From Fallopia convolvulus (taxonomy: Eukaryota > Streptophyta > Magnoliopsida > Caryophyllales > Polygonaceae): a stretch of DNA of 64,000 bases. Shown here one piece after another: positions 56,871 through 64,000 of this stretch (position 1 is its first letter; each line of letters starts with the position of its first letter). The translations under genes and the position numbers were made by a program. The stretch lies in contig OZ024735.1 of the NCBI GenBank assembly GCA_964016875.1, positions 13,741,699 through 13,805,698 of the forward strand, read 5' to 3'. The notes beneath the pieces are model-generated. The model did not search any database. It saw only the letters and a list, made by a program, of their open reading frames with translations, and had not been told where the DNA came from.

Positions 56871-58301
56871 TGATCGCCTCTCGTGTGTGCGAGGGTCAAG
56901 AGATACAATTTATAACCCGACCCCGTTGTAGTACGTGGTGGGTGTCGAACACTCGGGAAGTCTACTCGATCGATGTGCCTAGATACTAGGGAGCTAGAAA
57001 GGAGAGCATAAAACAAAGGAAAACAAAGAAAACAGTCGGGACCGACACAGAGGTCACGTCGGGCCCGATGTTGGCGACAAGAGGAAGTCGGGACCGACGT
57101 AGGGTAAGTCGGGCCCGAGGTAGCTGGGTTTGTCGAACTTCAAAGATTAAAAGTAGATCTTGGGATTTTGGGTTCCTTCTCTAGTAGATTAAGGCTTATC
57201 CACCCCAATTCAAGCAATGAGTGATGATCGGACTAGGATCGAGTGCTTTCGCCCTCGTTCCAACCACTTCTACACATCGATCATTGGGGAAATCCCCTTC
57301 GAAGCAAGGTCTTGAGATTGACACATGTTCACTTTCGCTACTTTGCCAATCTCAAGCCTTGATTCCCGACTTTCGCAAGGAATTGTAGCTCTATGTAGAG
57401 TGGGTTCCTTAGATCAATCACTCAAGGCTATGGAATTGGGGTTTCTAGCCCAAACCTAGCTAGGGTTTTCCCCCATAACCCAAGATCAAGGAGATCTACT
57501 CCATGTGGCAAACAAAGAAAGCAAACAAATCAAAAGGGAAAGCAATCAACATCATCAATCTCAAAACAAAGCAAAGTTTCATTCAAATCAAAAGCAATCC
57601 ACAAATTCCAATCAAGGGTTTCTAAATCCACAAGATCGAAACAAAGCAAAGCTAATCTATCAACCAAACCTATCAAATCTTCCTCTCCCTTGGCCGATTC
57701 TCTCTCTTCTCCTTCTCCTCTCCTTCCTCCTTGCTCTCCAAGAATTCTCTTAGCTCCCCTTGGAACCCCCCCTTTTTTGTGAGAGAGCCCCCTTTTTGTG
57801 TGTGTGTGGGAACCCTTTCTTAGAAGACAAGAAGGCCTTTTATGGATTAAATGAGGGGCAAAAGTGGAAGTCCACAATTTCGTGCCTTGGAGCCCAAGTA
57901 GTTCGGTGACCGACTCGGATCGACACGGAGGACCTCGGGCCCGAGTTACTGTGCATGTCGGTCCGAGGTTGAAATTTCAAGTCGGGCCCGAGGTTGGTTG
58001 CAACTCGGTCCTGACCTCGTTCCACCTTCTTCTTTGTTGGCTTCTCTTGTTCTTCTTCATGGCTTGCTTCTCTCTTTCCTCCTTTAGCTCGGGCCTTGCT
58101 TCATGTCTCGACCCTCCTTCAAATCGATCCTTGATCCATGCCAAATTACCTACAAAACACATAAAATGCGCATAGTCTCCGAATCTCATAGAAATACGGG
58201 AACTAAGCTAAAAAGGAACAAAAGGCACAAGAAAAGGGGAAAAAGAAACATATTTACAAAGAAAATCACATATGAAAACACCACCAAATAGAGAGACATC
58301 A
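56871..58301 (-). repeat. Complete 5' LTR of the Athila derivative
   Basis: 1431 bp, TGATCGCCTC...GACATCA on the plus strand. A TATA-like CATAAAAGG (minus) lies near 57840. TCGGGCCCGA occurs at 57935 and 57982, about 95-150 bp upstream of it, and at 57059 and 57109 in the U5 side, with TCGGGACCGA variants at 57035 and 57087. Confidence 0.93.
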
Positions 58302-58424
58302 TGTGCAATGTAAATCCACTGTTTTATCTTTAGTGTTCCACTTTCATATTTGTATTTGTATTTTAAATATTAAAGAAATAAAAAAAATTATATTTATATT
58401 GTAAATAATTATATACATATGTCT

Positions 58425-58852
58425 AGAGCTGTCAAAAGCTGACCCGACCCGAAAAACCGACCCGAACCGCCCGAAAAATTTAGGGTCAAGACCCAAAAAT
58501 TTGAACCTGAAACCCAAAATAAACCGAACCCGATAGACCCGAAACCCGTTGGGTTCAAACCCGAAAAAACCGTTGGGTTGACCCAATTTGTTATATTTTA
58601 AGAACATATAATATATTTTATTATTAAAATATACAAAAATAATAGATTTATTATTAAATATCATTTTTAAATAAAAAATATTTTAATAATTGTAAAAAAA
58701 TCAATTGTCTTGACCTGTTAGGTCGACCCGACCCGCCCGACAACCCGCAATGACCCGACCCGATTTGACCAATGACCCATTATGACCCGAACCCGACTCA
58801 ACCCGAACCCGAAATAACCGAACCCGACCTGACCGACCCGTTTGACACCTCT
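58425..58852. mobile_element. hAT-type MITE rich in GGGTCGGGTCGG words
   Basis: 428 bp with inverted ends AGAGCTGTCAAA and (minus) AGAGGTGTCAAA. An 8-bp duplication with one mismatch flanks it (ATATGTCT 58417-58424, ACATGTCT 58853-58860). Both subterminal zones are packed with GACCCGACCCG and AACCCGAA words in one orientation each, a known look of some plant hAT MITEs. No coding capacity. Confidence 0.8.
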
Positions 58853-58892
58853 ACATGTCTATAAATTTTTAGATTGAAAATCATTTGTTTTT

Positions 58893-59287
58893 GCGCATGT
58901 GCGAATAGCTCAACGGTTGAGCCTCTTGTCCATTTGCAAGAGGCTAGGTCTCAGGTTCGAGCGTCCAAGGCGGCGGTTTGCCTTTCTTTATTAGAATTGG
59001 TTAGAAAAACAGTTCTCGCTAGTCTAAATAGCACTTGGGCTACACCAGGGACGGACCTAGGATTTCAAATTAGGGTGGGCTAACTACTTTTAAATTTTTT
59101 TGGGTGGGCTAAATTACGTTAATTTAACTAATTTATCACTAAATTTACCTTATTTTTTATTTTTTTCCATTAAATTTACACTATTTTTATTTATTTTTTA
59201 TTTTTTTAGGGTGGGTTGGGACCTACCCCAGCCCACCATTGGGTCCGTGCCTGGGCTACGCTAAATCTTACCAGATCAAAAAAAAAT
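58893..59287 (+). mobile_element. tRNA-derived SINE, split by a MITE
   Basis: A Pol III promoter is visible: box A TAGCTCAACGGTTGA (58906-58920) and box B GGTTCGAGCG (58954-58963). The body runs to 59045, is interrupted by a 208-bp MITE, and continues GGCTACGCTAAATCTTACCA to an A-rich tail (59277-59287). Without the MITE it would be about 190 bp, a normal SINE length. Its own target duplication was not identified with certainty. Confidence 0.75.
59046..59253. mobile_element. hAT-type MITE inside the SINE
   Basis: 208 bp with ends CAGGGACGGACC and (minus) CAGGCACGGACC. The 8-bp duplication is GGCTACAC (59038-59045) and GGCTACGC (59254-59261), one mismatch. The interior is T-rich and contains AGGGTGGGCT near both ends. 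Confidence 0.88.
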
Positions 59288-59812
59288 ATTATGCAATTTT
59301 TTAAAATTAAAACGCTAATATTTTGTAATGTAATCATCTTTTTGATTAAAAAATTATATAATATAATTTTTAAAATAAAAATTTGCATATATATGTGTAT
59401 ATATAAATATTTATAATATAAATATAAACTTAAAATTTTTAATTTTAATTTTATATTTAAAAATTCAAGTCGAATATAGGTAGGATTTGCATGGGGAGGG
59501 CAGGGCCGTAGAAAAAAAAACTTTAAAGGATATTAGGATTGCAGATCGTACACGTGGCTTTACACGTGAGGTATGGAAATGCACATCCTATTGGGAGCCA
59601 CACATTTTTTGATTTTTTTTTTTGCAACGCTTCATGGACGTCAGAATCGACAAAATCAAGGCGGTAAATATTTGTGGCAGCTAAGCTTTCAATTGCTCGG
59701 AATTAGTGGGCTAGCCAGCCTGATTAATTATCATCGCTCGTTGTTTGTGTGATGAATTTAGAGGCAGCAGATATATCACGTATACATACACATCGTGGAT
59801 TTTTATGAATGA
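59288..59812. other. AT-rich flank between SINE and Helitron
   Basis: No gene or clear element seen. It includes GGCAGGGCCGTAG (59498), which resembles an hAT end, but no partner was found. Confidence 0.5.
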
Positions 59813-59823
59813 CTAGGTAAGTA

Positions 59824-59842
59824 GCCCGTCCCATGGACGGGC
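59824..59842 (-). terminator. Helitron 3' terminal hairpin
   Basis: Stem of 8 bp (GCCCGTCC with GGACGGGC), 3-nt loop. It ends 7 nt before the terminal CTAG (59816-59813 on the minus strand). In Helitrons this hairpin is thought to signal the end of rolling-circle transposition. Confidence 0.82.
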
Positions 59843-59949
59843 AAAAAATTTAGTGTAATGTTGTTCAATAGTTTGAAGTTGTTGAGGGTTGAAAACAACA
59901 TCAAAGTAAAATTGAGAAAAATAATAACCATTGGACAAGGCTTGCACAA

Positions 59950-60640
59950 GCTGCCAAGCCCAAGAATTTTGGTTGTGACCAAAATTCTTTCTCCCGGAGT
60001 CCCAAGGAGGTGCATGGTCTGAAGCTCCTTGTTCTTGTATCTCTTGCCCAGTAGAACTTTCTTGACATCAACGATTTAACATGTCTCTAAGCCCGTCAGC
60101 TTCATAGACACAACTTATCCAAAGAAACTTTGATCAATAAACATACAGTTGAATCCTGCTTAGAATGTAAGGAACACTTTTACAAGATCTTACCTGAAGC
60201 ACAACACCAAAAGACCCTTGTCCAACAACACGCTCAACCATGTATTTGCCTGTCTGGAATCATAGTAGTTTGTGGCATAAGCATAATCCATACAATAATG
60301 AAAATGTATAACACTAAGGATAAGAGCAAAATAAAGTCACTTGCTTTGTTAACAATCCATCTCGGCCTCCAATCGTTACAATGATATGACATGTTTCAGC
60401 CCCGTAACGGCGTAACCATCAACAATAGTTGCTTCCATTTCCTGCACAAGCATTACAAACATTCCTGAATAATGCCACATAGAAAAAATAGTCGGCCAAT
60501 AAAACATTAAAGAGTAAAAGAACAAAGATTATTACCTTATCATCCCTGATTTTCCTGTCACTTATCTCGTGGCAACTTATCCATAGACGTAGTATTGCCA
60601 CTGGGTTCCCTTAACCTAGAAGCAGGAATTTTACCAACTG
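59950..60640 (-). pseudogene. Captured fragment of a shaggy/GSK3-like kinase
   Basis: Four exon pieces, leftward. About 60630-60542 reads SGNTTSMDKLPR and, after a shift, EISDRKIRDDK before GTAATA. 60441-60341 reads EMEATIVDG and, after a shift, ETCHIIVTIGGRDG before GTGACT. 60249-60194 reads GKYMVERVVGQGSFGVVLQ with GT donor (GQGSFGVV is the ATP loop). About 60075-59990 reads DVKKVLLGKRYKNKELQTM, with the catalytic-Lys strand. This is the N-lobe of a plant GSK3/SHAGGY kinase (cytosolic/nuclear, brassinosteroid and stress signalling). The C-lobe is absent and the frame is broken at least twice. Confidence 0.75.
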
Positions 60641-60754
60641 AAGTTATTCACTTTGTTCAAAGTAGAGTAGAGATGGCTTGATACATTTTGATCTCAACAC
60701 AATTCTTGTCAATGGGGCAATACTTCTTGAACAGTCTAGATACCCTGTGTAACG

Positions 60755-61527
60755 TTAAAATGACAATTTGTGTTTGCCCCTAACCCAATTTGCATACATA
60801 CCCGAGCAAGTATAATAAATACAAGACTTTGCAAGCAAAGATAGATTAAAAGGAAAAGCTGGTTGAGCAATGAAACAAATAAGAAGCATTACTTGGTAAA
60901 CTATACTTATTGAGAGGAAATAACAGAGATGGCCTCTCTTGCAATTGAAGTATGTTTCTCTCAATCCCACACATTCACAGTATGCAAGGCTCTTCTCTCC
61001 TGGCACATGCTATATATGATCTCTTTTGAGCCTATCCAAATAGCATATGACACACATCAGAATACCCTTTTTCCAGATGCATTCTCAAAAACGAATGCAA
61101 TAGAAGAAGCTAAGGTAACTTTAGTTAAATAGCAGCATTTTATAAAATTCCAAGAGACGATTGATATTGCTATGGGTACAATAGTAATTGAAGCAAAAGT
61201 GAGTTATTCACGGTGGTAACTGGTGTGATTAGAGCGAGGCAGACCATGTATTACTTTCATTTAAAGCTCTTAGTCTCAATTTGAGTACATCGTTCTGAAT
61301 AAATTTAGCATGCTGAGCAAACTTGAGAGTGTTTAAGATCTTGAAAGGAGTTCAAAGAGAAATGAACATTCCAGCCACTAACTTCAGACTATTATCGCTC
61401 CTTCCTCGCAATCTCCTGGTACTGTCTTTCTATCATAGCCTTGGTCATCTCCAAACATACAGTCAGCATCCTCCTTGAGGTACAAATCCAATCGTTCCAA
61501 TGGATTCTTCAGCTCGCCATTCACAAA
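60755..61527 (-). pseudogene. Unassigned captured exon pieces
   Basis: 61527-61384 follows an AATGCAG acceptor and reads FVNGELKNPLERLDLYLKED then ADCMFGDDQGYDRK, ending at TAG. It looks like real coding sequence but no family is recognised. A further open stretch at 61006-60755 is Cys-rich (YCECVGLRETYFNCKRGHLC) and weak. Both lie between the SUN-like and GSK3-like pieces on the same strand. Confidence 0.35.
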
Positions 61528-61639
61528 CTGCATTGCTGACACATAAAGAAGGATGTTTACAGCAAGCACAATATACGAATTCCTAAATCTTAGGTTTTAT
61601 AATGATATATATAAACTGTAATGTCTGCGTCGAGAGATG

Positions 61640-61942
61640 TGTTCAGTGAAGCATGGAAACCTAAATGTGAGAGGGAGTTAGATTCACGACCATGCACCCT
61701 GACACGATATATGCAAGTGTGAGAAGGGCTGCCGTGGTTAGATGTAAAGTCAAACCTGAGTGTCAACAACTCCAGAGGTTGCAAAATCAAACACATTATA
61801 GGTCTGTATTACTCCTTTCAAGATCGTAAGTAAACTCTGTGAGAAGAGTATTGTCATTGTCAGCATCGAGATTCTGTGCCCCTTGCAACCACCCATAGAC
61901 CCAACAATCCCTTGGAGCATTCGAGTGGTCAAAGACAACACT
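61640..61942 (-). pseudogene. Captured fragment of a SUN-domain protein
   Basis: After an AAACAG acceptor (exon from 61942) the minus strand reads SVVFDHSNAPRDCWVYGWLQ, LLTEFTYDLERSN, then in a second frame YNVFDFATSGVVDT and in a third LRFDFTSNHGSPSHTCIYRV and RVHG. This is the C-terminal half of the SUN domain of plant SUN1/SUN2 (inner nuclear membrane, binding KASH-type proteins in the nuclear envelope space). Two frameshifts interrupt it. The rest of the domain and the coiled coil are missing. Confidence 0.8.
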
Positions 61943-62039
61943 CTGTTTCATACAGATCAAATAATATGAGTCATAACACAACTACAAGCATGAGTTTATG
62001 ACTGATGACTGATGAGTGAGCTTAGTGGAACAAGGTGAT

Positions 62040-62440
62040 AGGTCGAAATTAAAGACAATCTACCACCACTTTGCCCACCTGCAATCATAACATATTACCA
62101 AATCCCAACCCCATTCAGCTTTGTTGGTTATCCCACATTTCCAAATAAATTCTCTTCAGCACAACCTGGAAATATTTCACAATCTCAATATTCTAGCTGT
62201 TAGACAAATCAGAAGCTAACAACAACATTAAGCATACACTCAAACTTAGCCTATAATGATAATGACAATGACTAAAGGATTCTTGCTGAGCAAATGCATA
62301 CCGCAAAAACGTCTTCACTCTATTGTCCCTCGTCTACGTGTGTAGTCTTCTCACAGGAGTTGCATAATTGTTGCTACAATACCAGGACATCATTTCTCCA
62401 TGTTTTTTCAGGGAAATGCTCAAATTCTGCAAGAAACAAT
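62040..62440 (-). pseudogene. Unassigned exon-like pieces
   Basis: About 62433-62300 follows TTGCAG and in one frame reads EFEHFPEKTWRNDVLVL then a stop; 62166-62085 also has splice-like borders. Neither is recognised. They may be more of the SUN-gene or another captured gene. Confidence 0.2.
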
Positions 62441-62507
62441 GGGCAAGAGGCAAAACTGCATACACAATTGACAATACATATATAGTTCATCTTACAAAAA
62501 TGCCCAG

Positions 62508-63743
62508 CTAGCCAAAAGGTAGCATACTCGACACTTTATGCCTGCACATATATTTCACCGTCTTCTTCTTCTTGCTGCTTCTTTCTTTGACCCTCTTGTT
62601 TGGTTGGCTTCCAAGAGCATCAAAAATGGCTTTGCCTGGTCTCTCAAGGAATGGTACGCGGTCAAGGACCAGAGGATCACGCTGTGTTACTTCAACACCA
62701 TCATAAGACCACAGTTTTAATGTTGATTGACCTTTAAGGCCAATGGAGAACCAACCCAGACCAGCTATGGCAATGTCGATACTATTTACATCCCAGCTCG
62801 ACCTTGTTACTTTAAACTCCCTTGGCTTCCCCCACTTTCCTAGCTCAGACAAACGATCTTGGCTCATTAGCGGCTAATCACATAAGATACAAATTCAGAC
62901 TCAGTATATATGATACAAAAGGCAGATGAAGGTGATCTTATCCACATATATGTGAGAATAAGAAATTGAGTGCTTCATTTCTACTGTTATAAGGGTGGAA
63001 GTTTTGATGCATTTGCATGATAACTCATTGGAAAGATATAATGAGCATATTAGCTTAAATTGAAGTTTCTTTTTAGGGTAAGAAATTATAATACCTGTAA
63101 CCTGATGCTGGCATGTTTTTCCCAAATTTCATCAGCATTTTCAATCTTTCCTAGATGAAGAGCTACGTGGGGAGATGCCCAGACTGTCACATATATTGTC
63201 TGAACAGAAGCCTGGGTGAGGTCCAATCTCACCAAGCCGCCAATGTGAATAGACTGCCCTACCTGCACAAGATCATAATGAAACAATCAGAAGACCAAAA
63301 CATCTGCTAGCAAGCTCAGTGATGCAACAACAACAACAATAATGCAATTAGCTACATCAATTGTTTTTGATCCCTAATCCAGGTTCATTTAAGTGTAGCA
63401 AACTATCATAATTGTAAAGACTATGACCTACCAACAAACAAAAGTGACAACAATACTAAGATTATCTTTAATAGTAGTTAAATAACTTGCCTTAAATTCT
63501 ATAACTGCGTGGTTGTAGTTCCTTCCGTATCTCAACCATCTTTTGCTCTTCCTTGTTCAATCTCATGGACATTAAGTAAGGATGTAAGAGCCCAGGAGTA
63601 TCATACATCTTGGCCTTAGCAGGTAATATCCCTCCAACCTTGAGAATCCCAAGCGTCGTCCCGGGAACAGTTGCCTCAGTAAGTTTACTAACTTTAGCCG
63701 CCTCTTTCTTGGCAACAATCTCTCTACCATCAGGCAGAGCTCC
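62508..63743 (-). pseudogene. Captured 3' half of a BPG2/YqeH-type GTPase with chimeric first exon
   Basis: Three exons: 63743-63492, 63262-63095 and 62873-62508. Exon 1 starts GALPDGREIV and runs in frame into AKKEAAKVSKLTEATVPGTT, LGILKVGGILPAKAKMYDTP and GLLHPYLMSM, the post-P-loop region of plant BPG2-type circularly permuted GTPases (plastid ribosome assembly). It ends RSYRI then TAA at the damaged donor (AAGGCAAGT, GC instead of GT, with an extra T). Exon 2 (SIHIGGLVRLDLTQASVQTI) and exon 3 (SSWDVNSIDIAIAGLGWFSI) are open and join in phase; the stop is at 62508. The first ten residues of exon 1 are not GTPase but match a receptor-kinase exon. Confidence 0.82.
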
Positions 63744-63899
63744 CTATAGAGGAGAAGGGACCAAATAAGAATTTTGGACCATCTCAAAAGCTAGAAGGTC
63801 ATAACTACAAGAAGCTAGCCTAACCCAGAAGCTTTGTAAGCTAAAATGAAAGTGGAAGCAACAATGATCACAGAAAAAGTGCATTTTTTAAGGGACGAC

Positions 63900-63979
63900 C
63901 TTATATACCGTTCCAAAACCGCCCTGCCCGAGCTTGTTCGCTTCAGCAAAAGATCCCGATGCCTTCTCAACCGTGTAAG
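63900..63979 (-). pseudogene. Captured kinase exon, CRK2-like receptor kinase
   Basis: The minus strand reads YTVEKASGSFAEANKLGQGG then FGTVYK followed by a GT donor at 63899-63898. This is the ATP-binding loop exon border of plant cysteine-rich receptor-like kinases, where the next exon usually starts G.LPDGREIAVK. The next exon here (63743) does begin GALPDGREIV and then changes to GTPase sequence. The N-terminal side runs to the window edge. Confidence 0.72.
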
Positions 63980-64000
63980 CATGCAATCAAATCAGAAAAC

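Larger units (their letters stand above)
49502..58301 (-). mobile_element. Young Athila-type element lacking reverse transcriptase
   Basis: 8800 bp flanked by a perfect TGTGC duplication (49497-49501 and 58302-58306). The 5' LTR (56871-58301) is complete; the 3' LTR (49502-50137) has lost about 0.8 kb. Shared LTR parts differ at about six sites in 630 bp. Minus-strand order: tRNA-Asp primer site, gag-protease frame (open), 1.1 kb non-coding, C-terminal integrase, 1.7 kb non-coding with purine tract. RT, RNase H and the front of integrase are missing, so it can only have moved with helper enzymes. The word TCGGGCCCGA occurs ten times. Confidence 0.95.
59813..64000 (-). mobile_element. Helitron with captured gene fragments; 5' end off-window
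   Basis: On the minus strand the element ends with a hairpin GCCCGTCC-ATG-GGACGGGC (59842-59824), seven bases (TACTTAC) and CTAG, followed by host T. This is the diagnostic Helitron 3' end (hairpin shortly before CTRR, insertion at A^T). To its right, up to the window edge, lie exon fragments with introns from at least four unrelated genes, all on the minus strand, the arrangement seen in gene-capturing plant Helitrons. The 5' TC end and any Rep/helicase gene are not in the window. Confidence 0.8.

Noticed and set aside
59498..59515. hAT terminus (CAGGGCCG)
   Set aside because: No partner end or 8-bp duplication was found nearby.

Overview
The window is nuclear DNA of a flowering plant, probably a eudicot. 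It has spliced genes with GT-AG introns, plant-type Ty3/gypsy elements of the Athila and Tat lineages, CACTA, MULE, hAT, Stowaway and Helitron elements, a SINE and a LINE, and a plant BAHD acyltransferase. No species can be assigned. Almost the whole window is nested transposable elements. The only gene that looks intact is the three-exon BAHD acyltransferase on the minus strand at 31285-32901.

Layout. (1) 1-19818 is inferred to lie inside a CACTA element: its right end (TIR plus about six 145-bp subterminal repeats) is at 18911-19818 and its left end is off-window. Nested in it are a decayed Athila-type element (1-5632, minus) and a Tat-type element (6819-17755, plus, TSD GTTGG). The Tat element itself carries a solo LTR (7646-9090, TSD GGGAG) and an intron-containing antisense accessory gene. 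(2) 19819-26682 is a second Tat element (minus), split by that CACTA at its integrase and also by a 3.6-kb CACTA (19941-23527, TSD CGC) that has picked up exon fragments resembling Use1 and chlorophyll synthase. (3) 27611-34399 holds a MULE-like element (10-bp TSD), a LINE insertion (15-bp TSD), a Stowaway MITE, the BAHD gene and a non-autonomous hAT (8-bp TSD). (4) About 35700-49356 is a badly decayed gypsy element. It is split by a non-autonomous Athila-like element (37067-47247), which is itself split by a 3.7-kb solo LTR (40996-44706, TSD GTTTT). (5) 49502-58301 is a young Athila derivative (TSD TGTGC) with an open gag-protease frame but no reverse transcriptase. (6) 58425-59290 holds a SINE and two hAT MITEs. 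(7) From 59813 to the right edge lies a Helitron (minus) carrying fragments of at least four genes: CRK-like kinase, BPG2/YqeH-type GTPase, SUN-domain protein and shaggy/GSK3 kinase.

Two observations stand out. First, each of five LTR families here carries its own short GC-rich palindromic word, repeated in U3 upstream of the TATA box and again in U5, the 3' non-coding region and even gag; for example TCGGGCCCGA occurs ten times, all between 49690 and 57991. Second, the Helitron contains an in-frame chimeric exon in which a receptor-kinase exon start runs into a GTPase exon. All calls come from reading the sequence; no alignment or database search was run.
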